Assembly (NCBI GenBank): GCA_002270565.1
Contig: NQMI01000033.1
Location: forward strand, 62,001 to 126,000
Direction of reading: 5' to 3'
Source of the DNA: Stenocarpella maydis
Lineage: Eukaryota > Ascomycota > Sordariomycetes > Diaporthales > Diaporthaceae
DNA: 64,000 bases
Shown here: positions 24,581-36,908 of the stretch, one piece after another
Position numbering within the stretch: position 1 is the first letter of the stretch
Layout: every line of letters begins with the position of its first letter
Position numbers and translations under genes: made by a program
The notes under the pieces: model-generated
Seen by the model: only the letters and a program-made list of their open reading frames with translations
Databases searched by the model: none
Told to the model about the DNA's origin: nothing

Positions 24581-25559
24581 ATAAACCCTATCTCTAAAGT
24601 ATAGTAGCCCATCTTATAGATGCTATATCTTCCCAGCTTTTGCGTGTTGCCTGTGCCTCCTGTGCTATGCTTTGCTTTATATAAAAACATCTTCTTATTA
24701 TAAGGTCTGTAAGTGTGCTATTATTAGTTGTTCAAGCTGTATCTTTACTATTGCTATGCTTTGCTCCTCTGCTCCATGCGGAAGGGTACTTGAATGTATA
24801 CTTTGGTCCCAAGCGGCTGTATGCGCTAAGTATACTATATGCTTTAATGCTGCTTCTCTGTAGTATTTAAGGCCTTCTTCTCTTATATATAAGTCTGCAC
24901 TCTGGTAGTTATAATTATAGCTTCTTACTTCTCTTAGCGCTATAAAGTTACTTAGTCTTTATAGCTTGTCCTTATCTTATCCCTTATGTATATAGTTAGG
25001 TTATTAAGAGAGACTATCTATAGGGTTCTTATCCCCTAGTTTATATTTAATTACTATATCTACTAATATAAGGGCATTAAGCTAATGCAGCTATCTTATA
25101 AAGAGGTTCCGCTTTGAGTGCTAGTATTTTAGGTTAAGGTAGTCTGTTATAATAGTAATAGTATGTTAAGAGCATTGCAAATAGTGTTGCTAGGTTGTAA
25201 TAGCATTAATGATAGCAAGCAGCTCTAAATCTCTAACCCTATAGCATTATTCTATTATAGTTAGTTTTTGAGATTAGAATGTAATAAGGTGCTATAAGCT
25301 ATTAGATAGTTGCAAGATAACTGCTCTAATAGCATTAATAGATATATTAGTTTTAAGTTAGGTGTATAGCAAGAGTATATAGTAGTATAGGATAGGTGCT
25401 ATTATAAAGAGGAGCTTAAGGTGCTTGAATGCTACTTTAGTGTGGAGTGGGAGCTTAATAGGCCCTGCAGCCCCGCCCTTAAGGAGGTCTATAAGTAGCA
25501 AGGTAATCTTTAAGAAGGCCTTAATAAAATATTAGTAGAACCCTATAAAACCTAGGAAG

Positions 25560-26260
25560 ATGTGAATATTACGTGCATTATATGGGAGCAGCTACTTCTT
25601 TATGGTAGTAATATGGCCGCGCTTTATAGATATCCCTAATGGGGTAATAATAAATCTAAGGAATTCTACTTAAGTAGTTTAAAATTTATATTTCTTTATA
25701 TTTAAAAAGAGTTCCTACTATTATAAGCATTTGAAAATGCTATATATATGCTATATATATGTATTATTATTATTATTATATATTAGGATATTATCTAGAT
25801 ATATAATATAATATATATTAATAAGCCCTATAAGGGTATAGTTAATATATGCCTGGAATTTCGCGGGTGCGTTTGTAAGTCTAAAGGGTATAATTATATA
25901 CTTAAAGTGGCTATATTTTGTATGAAATGCTGTCTTCTACTTATTACCGTTGCTAATTTATATTTAATAGTATGCTTTATAGATATTAAGCTTGATATAT
26001 ACTTAAGCAGTTGCAAGCTAGTTAAGGATCTCTAAGACTAGCGGTAATAGTATGTAATTCTTATGTATAATGTAATTTAGCGCATGATAGTTAATATAAA
26101 GGTGCAGCTTCCTACCCTTCTTAGGTATAAATATAATAGGCGCGCCTATAGGGCTAGTAGAGGGTCTAATAAATCCTTGTGTGAGTATATCGTCCAAGTA
26201 GTGCTGAAGCACCTTTAATTCCGCGCTTGAGAGGGGGTATAGTAGTCCCTAAGGGGGTTG
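25560..26260 (-). pseudogene. Reverse transcriptase fragment of the retrotransposon
   Basis: The open part (26212-26018) shows the Ty3/gypsy RT palm signature GFIRPSTSPIGAPIIFIPKK followed by a Y-x-ALN motif. Further on (about 25803-25780) the catalytic box reads YLDNILIY, where active enzymes have YLDDILIY. The second catalytic Asp is replaced by Asn, a single G-to-A change, so the enzyme would be inactive. Confidence 0.82.
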
Positions 26261-26947
26261 GGCACCCTTTTTGAGTTTAATCTTATGGTTGGTTAGTGTA
26301 TACTAAGGGAGGGTATGTAATGCCTCTTTTGAGTAGAGATCCTTGAAATCAGCATATTCAGTGGGTAGATACGCTATAAATATAGTGGGTTTACTCCCCT
26401 TATTAGGGTTGTTTTGTATAATAGGGTAACTGTATATAGCTATAGTAATAGTGCTTGGGGGAAGCCGCTTGTTTAATGCGTGGATGCTAAGCTATTCCTC
26501 CTATAGCAGAAAGCACTATTATTATTTCCTCCACTAAATTAGAAGGTCAACTAACTCAAGCTATAGAAACCCAAGGATAATATTATTACTTAGGAGGTTA
26601 GTAATAATAAAGCAATAACATTATATATATATAGCGCTATAGGAGTCCGTTAGCTTGATAAATAGGGAGTAACTCCTATATAATGGGATAGGTTTATAAT
26701 TAATACTAATAAGCTATAGTCTTTCTTTAAAATAATAGTAATGCTTATATGCTATAATAGCATTATAATTAATTAGGTTTTCCTCTACTCCTAAGTTTAT
26801 AATTGCCTGGAAGAATTCTATTTAATTTATAATTTAAACTTTTATGCTAATATAAAGTTATTGTTTCTCTAGTGCTGCATTATCTATAACTTGTTGCATC
26901 TGCAACTTAAGGGGTTGCTGATTTACTTTAGAGAGGGCTTTAGGGCA

Positions 26948-27205
26948 TCATATGGCAATATAACCCTTCTTTTTATAGTTGCGGTATGTAGCATCTGGGT
27001 ATAGGCCGCTAGTATGATTACGCGCCCTATAGGTATAGCAGCTGCTTCTGCACGGCTTAGGGCACATATTTGAGTAGTATCCCTGCTGGTAGCAGTTAAA
27101 GCAGGTGACTGGGGGTATTGGCTGAAGAGGTGGTGCTATGAGTTCCCTCTTAACTGCTAGCCTGGGATTATTCATCATTATATCTCCGCTAATCGCGCGC
27201 TGCAT
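26948..27205 (-). pseudogene. Gag zinc-knuckle fragment of the retrotransposon
   Basis: The fragment contains CFNCYQQGYYSNMC, a CX2CX4HX4C nucleocapsid knuckle in which the His is Tyr. It lies 5' of the RT on the element's own strand, as expected for gag. Confidence 0.78.
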
Positions 27206-28316
27206 TAGGGCAGCTTAGGGGTTATTATAATAGCGAGTAATATATCCTACCTGGTGATAGGTATAGTAGGTGGGGGGCCTGAAGTGTTGCTAGGGTAAGG
27301 GTGGTATATATATGGTAATAGTGTTGCTTTATATTGTCCCTTATGCTGCCTTAATTCTTTGTATCTAGCTAACTAGTGCCTCCTAGGTGCTAGGGATCTG
27401 CACCTATATATAGATGGTGATGTGAATACTAGGCTGGAACCTATTAATTATATTATTAACCTGGTGGGTCTTACTGGGAGTATAGGGTGATTCTATCTTA
27501 GCTTCCTAATACCATTATATAAAATTCATAATGGGCTTATTTGCTTGTTATGCAATATATAAGAGTATTGCAGCTATAGTAATAGCATATATAGTAGGAT
27601 TAGAGAGTTAGTTATATAGGAAACTCTTAAATTTCTTTAAGGAAATAATAAGGGGGTTTGTATTTTAATCCTGTTATCTTGTGGTAAAGCTAATCTAATC
27701 CTACTTAGGAGCGCCTTTTAAGTAGCATATAGTATACCTAACTTATTTCTAGGGCTTCTTAATTTTATATAGGTAAAGGTAATAATGGAGGTTATATAGA
27801 AAGGTCTATAGGGCTACATATGAATTACTACTATATGAGAGTGCGGGGAGACTACCGGGGTAATAGATAGGCTCAATTGCAGCGCCTATGCTGCTGGTAT
27901 TAGGGTTGCGGCAAGAGGTAATAACTTTAGTAATATCCAGTCCTGGGTTAGGAGTCTGGGCTGGGCTGCCTTCTCTGCTAAGAAGTAGTGTAAGCTTAGC
28001 TCTCTTAGCGTAAAGATGCTATTAAATAGCCTTATCCTATAGCTATTAGTTGAGTTCCTTTTCCTTATATTTAAGTTCTATGCTATTAAGACCCTAGTCT
28101 AATGCTATATCTTTAATACTGGCTTAAAGGGAGGCTATTGCATTAGAGGGGTCTTGGGCAGCCTGGGAGAAGGGGATCTGGCTGGCCTTATGCTAGGGGT
28201 TATACCCCTGCCGCTTAAGTGCAGCGGTACTAATGCATAAGCGCATAGCGCGTATATCAGGTGCTATGCTAGTACCTTAAACGGTCTACTCCCTAAGAAG
28301 GATGTAATAATTAGAC

Positions 28317-28680
28317 TATTAGGGTATAGGGTTGTAAGTAGAGTAAATAAGTGTATATAGTATAGGCTTAGTGTATGCAGAGTGAGGGAATAATATATTT
28401 GGGAGTAAGGAGCTACTAATTATTGCCCCCCCTCCTTCCTTCTCTTATCCCCTTTCTTAGCTGTCCTTTTATAAACTGACCCGCATCTATGCTATATAGT
28501 CTCTATGCGGCCTTGCTGCGGTTATGACTAGCCTTTATTTCGTGCTCTGCCCATTCTGAGGGTTATTAAGTTATTCTTCCTAGCCCTGAGTCATTCCTTC
28601 TATGGCCCAGCATAGGTCCAGGCAGCAGTATTGCTGCTTCCTCAACGCTTCCTCCGAGCATGCGACCCTGGGTCCTGACA
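28317..28680 (-). repeat. 5' LTR of the retrotransposon (right copy)
   Basis: It begins TATTAGGGTA (TGTCAGGGTG in the left copy) and ends CCTGACA. It has the same length as the left LTR and differs only by transitions. It abuts the 3' part of a broken F-box gene, whose last frame runs into it and stops at 28642. Confidence 0.9.
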
Positions 28681-28689
28681 CTCCCGAAC

Positions 28690-30497
28690 CCTCAACATAG
28701 ACGCCGGAGAGCCTGGCGTTGATCGTGATCCGCCCTGGCCCCCTCCGCCATTGGCCATGTACGCCACCTCACAGAGATGCTTGGAAACGAGCGTAACCTC
28801 CCTCAGTGCCGGAATGCGGGATGGCACTTCGCTACCTAGAATTATGAGGATATGATAATAGAACTCGGCCACTGTCCAGTAGTTCGGGAATTCCGGGTAC
28901 TGATCGGTGTATTCATCGGTGGTTTTAGTACCCCAGTAGTCGATGAGCTGGAAGCGGACAAGGCTGCGTGGGAGGAGGTTTGGCAGTTGCAGGACGATGC
29001 CGAGGTCATTCCTTCCGAAGATCAACATCGATTCTACAGTAAAGTCCTTGAGTCTGTGCATCTCGGCCAGGCTAGTTAAGCAAGGTGGGTAGCCGTTGGT
29101 ATGGAGCCAGTGGTTATGGGTGGTGGGTGCTGTTTGTTAGAGATAGGATCTCCAGTGTGTCCACCAGCCTGAGTAGGGCAGTCGAGATATTGTCCGAGAA
29201 AGGCTGGAGCGCAGGCCGTATGGGTGCGTCATCGCACTCAGCCTGTTGCGAGACTAACCTTAGGAATACCATCACTGTCGACAACATCTTGTCCTGAGGG
29301 TGGGCCGCATTTAGGATTACTAACTCCTTGACATTTTCCGCTACCACTCTTCGCTCTGGATATTGCTGAAAGTTCAACGGCATCTCTTTCAGTAATAAGG
29401 GACCCTTGATCTCGATGCGGTTCAACATTGGCGAGTTCATCAGCATCAAGGAAATGATAAACTGGGCGTTTATATGAGAAGGTGGGTCCTCATGGGCTTC
29501 GATGGTCAAGACTTCTAACTCAGCTAGGACGCGATGAGTAGAAGGCTGAGGGCGAGACCACAAAAGCGACATTAGGGCATCGAGTTCTCGGCTACGGGGA
29601 TTGGGAAGTGAGCCCCCGGGAGGCCAAGAAGGAGGCACAATTAGCCTTGCGCTTCCGCTTCCGTGAAGCATGAACAGCATCTTGATCCTTGGGCAAAGTC
29701 CTATAATTTTCCCTAGCAACCTCCAAGCCTGCAGACAACTGGAATCAGCAATCTTCACTACAAGATGTTAGCAAACCGATACTCCTGTTCAGTTCTGGTC
29801 AATGCCAGGTTGGCTCCAGGGGTCCTCGCGTAGACAACAATAAATGATATCGAGTATAGGGAGAGTCGCTCACTGATATCGGCAACATAGTAGTCAGTCG
29901 ATTGGCTCGGCCACTTTTCTTTGATGAAGTCCAGTAATCTGCAGATATGGAATCCATTTGAGATTATCGAAGCGTAGTAGATTGTGTATTGACATCGTCT
30001 GTGGACAGTACAGTAAGCCATGCTGAGGACCGGACCATATGGTGATGGTCTGGAAGCATCTTTATTGTACGGAAGAAGTCCAATACTTCCTTTTGGTTCG
30101 TGAGGAGGACCATGTGGTACAGATAAGGCGTGCCAAGTTGGTAGAAAAGCCTGGAGGCTAGGATGAAATTGGCGAGGCTGGTGCGCCACTGTAGGAAGTC
30201 ATGGCTCACATCTGGTCTCATAGCGGTGCAGTCATATGAGGTCAGGGATCCAGTGGGGCTGAAATGATAGAGAACGTTCAAAATAACATGCGCAGGTAGA
30301 CGTGGAAGAGGCGGCCGGTCGTCTGTGGCTGGCTTCGGTCGCCGGACGCACACCGATAGGACGAGCGGGTCCGTTCCGTGTCCATTGTCTAGGCGTCTTG
30401 ATGCTGAGGTTTGAGGTGTGAGAGGTTCGTTTGGGTTCTGCGACCAGATTACAGAAGGGGGAACGGAAATTACTACGTCTCTAAATCCTCGGGCCAT
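28690..30497 (-). pseudogene. Broken F-box / LRR-like gene abutting the LTR
   Basis: Minus-strand reading from 30497 shows an F-box-like start (LPRLPAHVILNVLYHF) and a conserved follow-up (LFYQLGTPYLYHMVLL). The frame shifts near 29990-30010, where coding continues as TIYYASIISNGFHICRLL. A probable intron ends at TTTGCTAACATCTTGTAG near 29757. A leucine-rich stretch then runs to 29114 and breaks in an ACC-repeat run (29100-29115), continuing in another frame (MHRLKDFTVESMLIFG). The end at 28690 meets the LTR. F-box proteins recruit substrates to SCF ubiquitin ligases; this copy is probably dead from two frameshifts. The 3' end may be lost to the insertion. Confidence 0.6.
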
Positions 30498-31280
30498 TTG
30501 GATTTAAGACCAATCAGACCAACTGCGTCCACACAGCGTGTCTCAACCGCTGGTCTATCTAGAAAACAAAATGAACCCCCCCCTCCTCTAAATTAGTCAT
30601 TAGTTAATTCATCAGCCACCTTATTCCATACTATAATGTAAAACCTATAATAAGGGATTTCTTTCTTACATTAATACTTATATGCTTTAGAGTTAATAAT
30701 ATTACATATAATATACCTCTTAGTAAAAATTAAGTGATAGAGTTAAATTATATAATATGTGAATAATAATCAATAATTATATTAATAATCCTATTATCTA
30801 TTATGTTTTATGGTTAAATAGGATGATCAGATCCATCAGATAATAAGTAATTAGGGAGGGGTGATGTTTTGTTTCCATAAATGGCGTTCCAGGCGGCCAC
30901 CAGCTTGGGTTACACCGTGGGGTGTCCGATAAACTGCAATACCAACAGTATTCGGACTTATTTCTATGCAGGCTCTCCTAAGATAAGAAGCTCGGAAGGC
31001 TTGGAAGTCTTTCAAGTTGTTATTAAAGGAATGAAAACGCGGCAATCCGCTCGGGTGATAGAGTCGAGATCTCGCGCCATTGACTAGTTGGGCAGCCCAG
31101 ATATGTGATTCAGATACTATGTACGGTATAGTGTTCTTATCCAAGAATGATATACAATCATTAAATTTCGACAACTCGGAGCCCATGGCTGATGAGCGTC
31201 ATTAATTGTAGCCCCACTCCCATGGGTGCTTGAAGTACCCGAGTCAACGATGAGACCATTTCTCCATCCTGGCAGGCCAC
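30498..31280. other. AT-rich spacer
   Basis: 30590-30840 is strongly AT-rich with no open frame. 30851-31186 is open on the minus strand (111 codons) but has no family resemblance. Nothing else is seen. Confidence 0.35.
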
Positions 31281-32575
31281 TCAAGCTTTAGCGCACTTAT
31301 TCTCGAGGTGCTCAACCTCGAGCGAGGCTAGAATGTATGCAGCGGAGCCGAGCACGCTGTTATATTTGATTGGCTGGGAGACGTAGTACTTCAAAAACAA
31401 GTCAGATGTCGTGTCTAGGTTCCATCGAATCCAAGTCAACTCACCTCATATGAAGCCGTAGAGTTCAAGCTGCACACCGCAACGGTTCCATTATATCCAA
31501 GAGTACCATCCGCCTCGCGGACGACGAAAGTGTCGCTCAGGTACTTGTACGCCCGCTTCGCAATCCGTGTCGAGACGGCTGACAAGTTGCCGGGCTTATA
31601 GTATTCCAGCCGTGCGCCCTTCAGCAGCGCATACGTGAACATGGCGCTGCCGCTCGACTCGATGTAGTTCCCCTCACGACCAGGTTGGTCCATGACTTGC
31701 CACCAGGCACCTGTGTCTGGATCCACTGCTTGGATCAAGGCGGAGGACAGGGCCTGGAACTTCTGAAGCAGCGGCTCCCTGTACTGGCTGGTGAGGCGGT
31801 GGTCCGGGAGAATCTCGAGCGTGTCCACTAGCGCCATGGCGTACCAGCCCAGACTCCTTCCCCATACATGAGGGCTGGCCCCCGTGATAGGGTTGGCCCA
31901 CACGGCCGTGCGGTGCGCATCATAACCATGCACTAGGAGGCCGGAATTCCTTTCGAGGCAGTGGTCCCAGAGGAGGTTGATCTGGTGGGCCATGTCGTCG
32001 AGGGCGGTCAGGTTGAGAGTTGTCGCGTTGCTCTGGGTGACGGTGTACAGCGTGTAAAATGGGGCCAAGGAGTACATCCCATCGAGGTAGCTCCAGTATG
32101 GGTAAGTATAGTACCACAAGCCGTCCTCCTCATTCCGGCGGTTCAGGTCGATACTGAGACGTAGAGCCTCCAGCCCAGATGTATACGCAGACGTCTGGGC
32201 ATCCGGTGGTTGAGACAAGGAGAGCATTGAATTGCCGTTGGAGAGTCGATCGAGGGGGTAACTCAGCGCATTCTTCGTGGCGTTGGACAGATATGGCAAC
32301 ACGGAGCCAACGCTCGCAGCGATGTGGTTTTTGACGTCCCCGTGACCAGGATATTGCTTGAGGAGCGCAGTGAAGGCCTTTTGCGCGAATCCAGCTTGGA
32401 GGGGCTCGGAGGATCCCCCTTGACCCGTCATGATGCCATCGCTACGGGCAATGAGGCTCGAGGCCATAAAAATCGAATGTTTTGTGGCATTGCCTGCGGG
32501 TGCGGCCAGTGCCAGCGCGTGTTGAGTGGCGAGGAGTAGAGTGCCGAGGGCTAGTCGCCCTGCTGAGAACTGCAT
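31281..32575 (-). CDS. Glycoside hydrolase family 88/105 (unsaturated rhamnogalacturonyl hydrolase-like)
   Basis: Two minus-strand exons: 32575-31445 and 31388-31281, about 412 aa. A signal peptide covers roughly residues 1-24. The (alpha/alpha)6 six-hairpin fold is indicated by WYYTYPYWSYLDGMYSLAPF and by HVWGRSLGWYAMALVD, both typical of GH105. The likely catalytic acid is Asp219 in LVHGYDAHRT. The second exon supplies the family tail YYVSQPIKYNSVLGSAAYIL. Such enzymes remove the unsaturated uronic acid from pectin fragments after lyase attack, so it would work downstream of the pectate lyase in this window. Several N-x-S/T sites and the signal peptide indicate secretion. Confidence 0.9.
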
Positions 32576-33811
32576 GTCCGCGTAACGTGAACTGTATGTG
32601 CTGTCAACAATAAGATAGCATTGGCAAAGAAATGCTTATTTTGCTCGTAAGACGGGACGCTGAATTTACTAGATCTTTGGACGCGCTAGCAAGTTCGGAT
32701 CAGACAGCCCGAGAACACGACATGCGGAGGACGAACAGACATGCAGCTGCCCTAGAACCAACAGGGGTTGTGTTCAGCTGTGGCAAGGGATCACTGGCAG
32801 AACTGGCAGAGACGAGGCGGTACTTTTGTATTATTGGCTACTGCTGGGCCACTTTACATATCTCTCGCATTTGCCACAAATTCGATTTGTCATAATTTTC
32901 GCTGGGGATAAATCCCTTGATCGCTTCCTGTCCCTACAAGGCTCCCAATTCCGGGCGTGTCTGTAGGCTGGACTGGACTGCTAACAGATCCCCTGCGAAA
33001 GTTGAACAAAATTTTAGCTGTGTTTCGGCATATGATGTAGTGGAAATTTCGAGAAATCCTTCAAGACAGCATCCTGCCACCTTGGTTCAAACTTGGAGTG
33101 CAGATGTCCATCCCACGCCAAGGACCGCTCGGGGTCAACTCTCAGCTGCTGGTGTGCCACACCTGCATAGCCTCGGGGCTATGCGATGCCTCAGTTGGAT
33201 TGTGAGTTGACTTTGCTGCATTTCTTGGGTAGGACAGAATCCCGATTACCCTATGATCTGCGACGACTAGCGACTTGCTGCATACGCGTTCGTTGCTGTG
33301 TCCCAACCAGGCTGTCAGCCCGCAATGAAGCGCCTATGATATCCCCCCGGTGGTAATCTAGTGTAAAGTGTTTGCTTAAATTTGCATGCCATCTCGTTGG
33401 CCCAGTGTGTAAGCTGACGGTTTCGCAGCCATATCCAAAGCTTGCATCACAACGGCCAAGATCCCACGGGCCATGTTCACTCCGCTGCAGGGCAATAATC
33501 CACCCCCCAGTCATCTGTAACCCGTCTCCTGGGAGCCCCGGGGATTTGGAAGAAAGAATTTGTGAGTGCTTATAGGCTAGATTTTGCGCCTGCAGTAAAT
33601 CGTTGCCTTGGTAGAACCCAGCCACCATCTCCCCAGTAGGCATAAAGTCGTCAGCGACTTGAGTCTCTACCCCGCCTTATCTCTCATTGATGAAATCGAC
33701 GACATGATATCCCATAGAATCTGCTGTGCCCTCCTGTCGACATTGTAGCGTTTGTTTTTCCTGTTGACGACCTACTAAGGGTACCATACCGGTGCCTGGT
33801 AGCTATCCGAA
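32576..33811. other. Gene-free spacer between divergent promoters
   Basis: It lies between the starts of the GH105 gene (minus) and the 7TM gene (plus), so it holds both promoters. No coding signal is seen. Confidence 0.4.
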
Positions 33812-35102
33812 ATGGGCAGCTATCGCGATAGCCTGATCGCGGCGATGGTGGTATTCCTCGTGATAAACACTCTCGCGATCGCAGCACGTCTTTATGTGCG
33901 TATCAAACTCCTCACACGAGCTATGGGGATGGACGACCTGATGCTATGCCTCGTGTTTGTGGGTTTCCCTATGGGTTTCGCGCTCTTCGAGATTCTCATC
34001 GGGGTTCACTGTTCTGACATCGAATATACAGAGCGGATACGTGATACACTGCGGCTTGGAGTCCGCGTCTATATACTGGGGTTACGCAGCTCCTGATGGC
34101 GAGGAGCACCCTCGCTACAACAAAACCAAAGCTACCGAAGTGAGCTTCAGATACCTCACCCAATGTTTGAGTGGCCACTTAACACAAGTGCCTAGTTATT
34201 ATTCGCGAACCAGCTCACCATTTATATCTGTGCGGGCCTCGTCAAGCTAGCCGTAGCATGCATCCTCCTGCGTATCGTAACGAAAAGGGCGCTACGGTGG
34301 CTTCTCTACCTGTCCATGGTAGTCGTCATCGCATGGACCGTTGTGATGACAATCTACGCATCCTGGCTTTGTGCGTCTGGGGGCTCAAGCAATTACGCTG
34401 GCTCTAGGACGTGCATGTACATTGGCTACTTCCGGACGAGCACGAATATTATCATCGACTACTTCTACGCTCTACTACCCATCTATATCCTCTGGAATAT
34501 ACAGATGAGTTTGAAATTAAAGCTCAGCGTCCTTCTATTGCTTGGGATGGGGGCTTTGTAAGTTGTTGCCCATTCTTCGCCTGCTCCATATCTCTTTCAT
34601 TCTTTCATGCCTTTCGTAATTCGATTCAGAATAGTGTCCGAAGGCTAACTGGCAGAATTCGCCGTTTCGCAACAATAGTGCAAGCTCGGCTACAATTGTC
34701 AAGCTTGTCATCATCATCCAGCTTCGAACAGCCAAGGGGGCTCGTGCAGAAGGGCTACATTACGACCTCCTTCTCTGGGCAGATATTGAGCTTGGCATGG
34801 CGACGTTCGCGGCATCCGCTGCTGCACTTCGTCCATTGCTCCTACGAATCCCCGCAATGATAGATACGTATTTCAGCAGCAAAAGTAACAGCAGGAGGGC
34901 TCATCAGAGTAACAACAGTGGCATCCATGCGATGGGCCCTTATCAAGAGGCAGCGAGCAGTGAAGATGTAGAAATGGGACGCATGAGCCGTTTGGCCTCT
35001 GGCGGGCATAGTGGGATCACGAGGACGACCACCTTGGCGGTCAGGATTGATGACAGACACAAGGTGGAAGGTCCATCGAGCGGAACCTTCGCGTATTTGT
35101 GA
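33812..35102 (+). CDS. Rhodopsin-like seven-helix integral membrane protein (PTH11-like)
   Basis: Four exons by splice signals and frame: 33812-34040, 34090-34139, 34196-34557 and 34679-35102, about 354 aa. Helix 1 is followed by RLYVRIKLLTRAMGMDDL, the family's loop before helix 2. Later marks are FANQLTIYICAGLVKLAVACILLR, a Cys-containing loop (SRTCMYIGYF), and LLWADIELGMATFAASAAALRPLL at helix 7. A Ser/Arg-rich cytosolic tail follows. This is the fungal rhodopsin domain family (PF20684), whose members include PTH11, a surface sensor in appressorium formation. Ligand unknown. A broken FAD monooxygenase lies directly downstream. Confidence 0.82.
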
Positions 35103-35171
35103 TCATAAAGCTAGGAGCATAGTTACCCATGCTGTGAATAATGGTACCACGGTCCCCCCCCCCCACCCCCA

Positions 35172-35841
35172 ATGGGCAGGGTGGTCCTGCGTAATATTAT
35201 CATGCAAAAGCCACTCAATAGTGGTATTTTCCACTTCGGCAAAAGCTTCTCCAGTTATGAGATCATCTCAGACAATGGAAAGGAAAGATTCCGCGTCTCC
35301 TTTGAAGATGGCACCTCGGCAGATTGCGATCTGTTGATTGTAGCAGAAGGAAATCACTCCGGAGTATGCTGGCTAAGCCATGCCACTTGAGTCCAGTTGA
35401 CGCTGACAGTAGAATATATTAACGAATAGCTTGGTTTGAAAAATATAGAATCCATTTTCCTAGCATAAATTTTATTACAAGGACATATTTGGCCGGAGAC
35501 AAGCTGGCATCACTGGCCCCTGTGACACGTCGTTCACCATGCTGTGTTTCTCACATGGGAAACCCTACTTTTGCGTGGTTCGGTCAAGGTTCTGTACCGT
35601 TTGGCGGTTTTCTTAATTAACTAGTAACAAATTACGATAGCGCACATCCCAAACGGAGCGCAGACAGACCTTACAAAGGGAGATGCTGGGACACCTGCCG
35701 CAACTTCTGACTACGACGAGGATATGGCCATATTCACGCTCTCGTTACAGATGCAAGAAGACTATTGTCCGCCAGGGATCAAAGATTGGGACAAGGATGC
35801 AACGCGGAGATTTCTTGGAATAGTCTTTGAGTACTTTGGGT
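35172..35841 (+). pseudogene. Remnant of an FAD-dependent monooxygenase
   Basis: Reading from 35172 gives the middle of a class A flavoprotein hydroxylase: RVSFEDGTSADCDLLIVAEGNHSGV is the DG region, with VGADG mutated to VAEGN. After a break the coding continues near 35537 (FTMLCFSHGKPYFCVVR) and again at 35645-35840 (FTLSLQMQEDYCPPGIKDW). The N-terminal GxGxxG fold and the GD motif are absent. It is therefore a fragment missing both ends. A C-run (35154-35168) sits at the upstream edge. Confidence 0.65.
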
Positions 35842-36090
35842 AATACGTTATAGGTGCCCTTACCGCCAGTATCTACTTAAGTAATGAATTGATGCACGAG
35901 CTAATGGTCGATCCAGTCGCCAAGTCATGAAATCCCTTTGGGATCCGCGAGTACATTCTTGACTAGGTGAAAACAGAGTACCTCAGGTATATATAAAGTT
36001 ATCTAGCACGGCTTCATTGCCATAGGAACTGGCTAAAAACAGCAGCACTTTTGACTACCGTCAATGAACACCTGAGGTCCCCTCCAGTAT

Positions 36091-36908
36091 TTATCGTTCC
36101 TCAATCGATACCTCGAGCTCCCCACCAGCATTCAATCTCGCTAAATCCCTCCAAAGCTGCAAGACCTCCTCGTCTGGGTGGTAGACAGGACGGGACTCGA
36201 CAACCAGCCTCGGCGCCTTATTGGAAGCAAGGTGAAACCTATTGCTCCTGTAATAGACCGACAGATGCTTGCAGGTGGACCAAGGGTCATGGCTGGAAGT
36301 GCAAGGAAAGGAAACCAGAACATAAGTAAAGCATAATGACCGCCACTTTCCAGATCTCAATGTTTTGCCCAAGGAAAAGTCCCTCTTCTCATTGTCATAG
36401 ATCTCCCACCTGACGTTCCGGAGTCCTTGCATTCTCGAAGCCACGAGGCACAATGCCCGGGGTGCAAAATACCGATATGCCAGGCCTTCGACCTCGAATT
36501 CAGAGATGAAAAGCAGTTCCGGCAGAGCTTTCGCTTCATACGCACGGTACTTCCAGCATTGTGGCTGAGATCAAGATACGAGCTTTCGTGCCGGGCCTCA
36601 AAGATGTCTCCATCGCTTGATCGGCTTACCATGCACCTGTATTGCCGCCTTTGCCAGTCCGGCCGGTCACTGACACTCCGAGCGGCCATAGACAACTTAA
36701 TCTTGGACCGATATGGCGTCGGGTCAATTTCCTGCCCGGGCTGCTGTTCCTGCCGCTGCGCGTTGTCTGTATAATGAGCATAGCACGAGAGCAGGGCGAC
36801 CTGGGAGATGATGTTTGCAATGACGTCCTCATAGAGCCGGATCATGTTTCTTATTGATGCGACGCTCAGCTTCCATCTCACGATACAGTAGTAAATATTT
36901 TTGCTCAT
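36091..36908 (-). CDS. F-box-family-like hypothetical protein
   Basis: Two minus-strand exons: 36908-36630 and 36564-36091, about 250 aa. The intron has a GTAAGC donor and a CTCAG acceptor, and only this splice joins the two frames. The joined reading gives LPELLFISEFEVEGLAYRYFAPRAL and RNVRWEIYDNEKRDF, the pattern of the large fungal F-box-like family seen also at 28690-30497. No clear F-box motif is at the N-terminus and the C-terminal third has no known match, so the start may be incomplete or the gene decaying. Confidence 0.5.

Larger units (their letters stand above)
21251..28680 (-). mobile_element. Degenerate Ty3/gypsy-type LTR retrotransposon
   Basis: A 7.43-kb element bounded by 364-bp LTRs and read on the minus strand. 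Gag zinc knuckle (27205-26948), reverse transcriptase (about 26260-25560) and integrase zinc-binding region (24580-24341) appear in that order, the Ty3/gypsy order. All reading frames are broken, and every key residue change seen is a C-to-T or G-to-A outcome, so the copy is dead and RIP-like. The LTR ends are TGTCAGG...CCTGACA inverted repeats, partly mutated. Flanking five-base sequences (GCAAG left, CTCCC right) do not match, so no target-site duplication remains. Confidence 0.88.

Noticed and set aside
30851..31186. 111-codon minus-strand frame
   Set aside because: No family resemblance, lies beside AT-rich decayed DNA.
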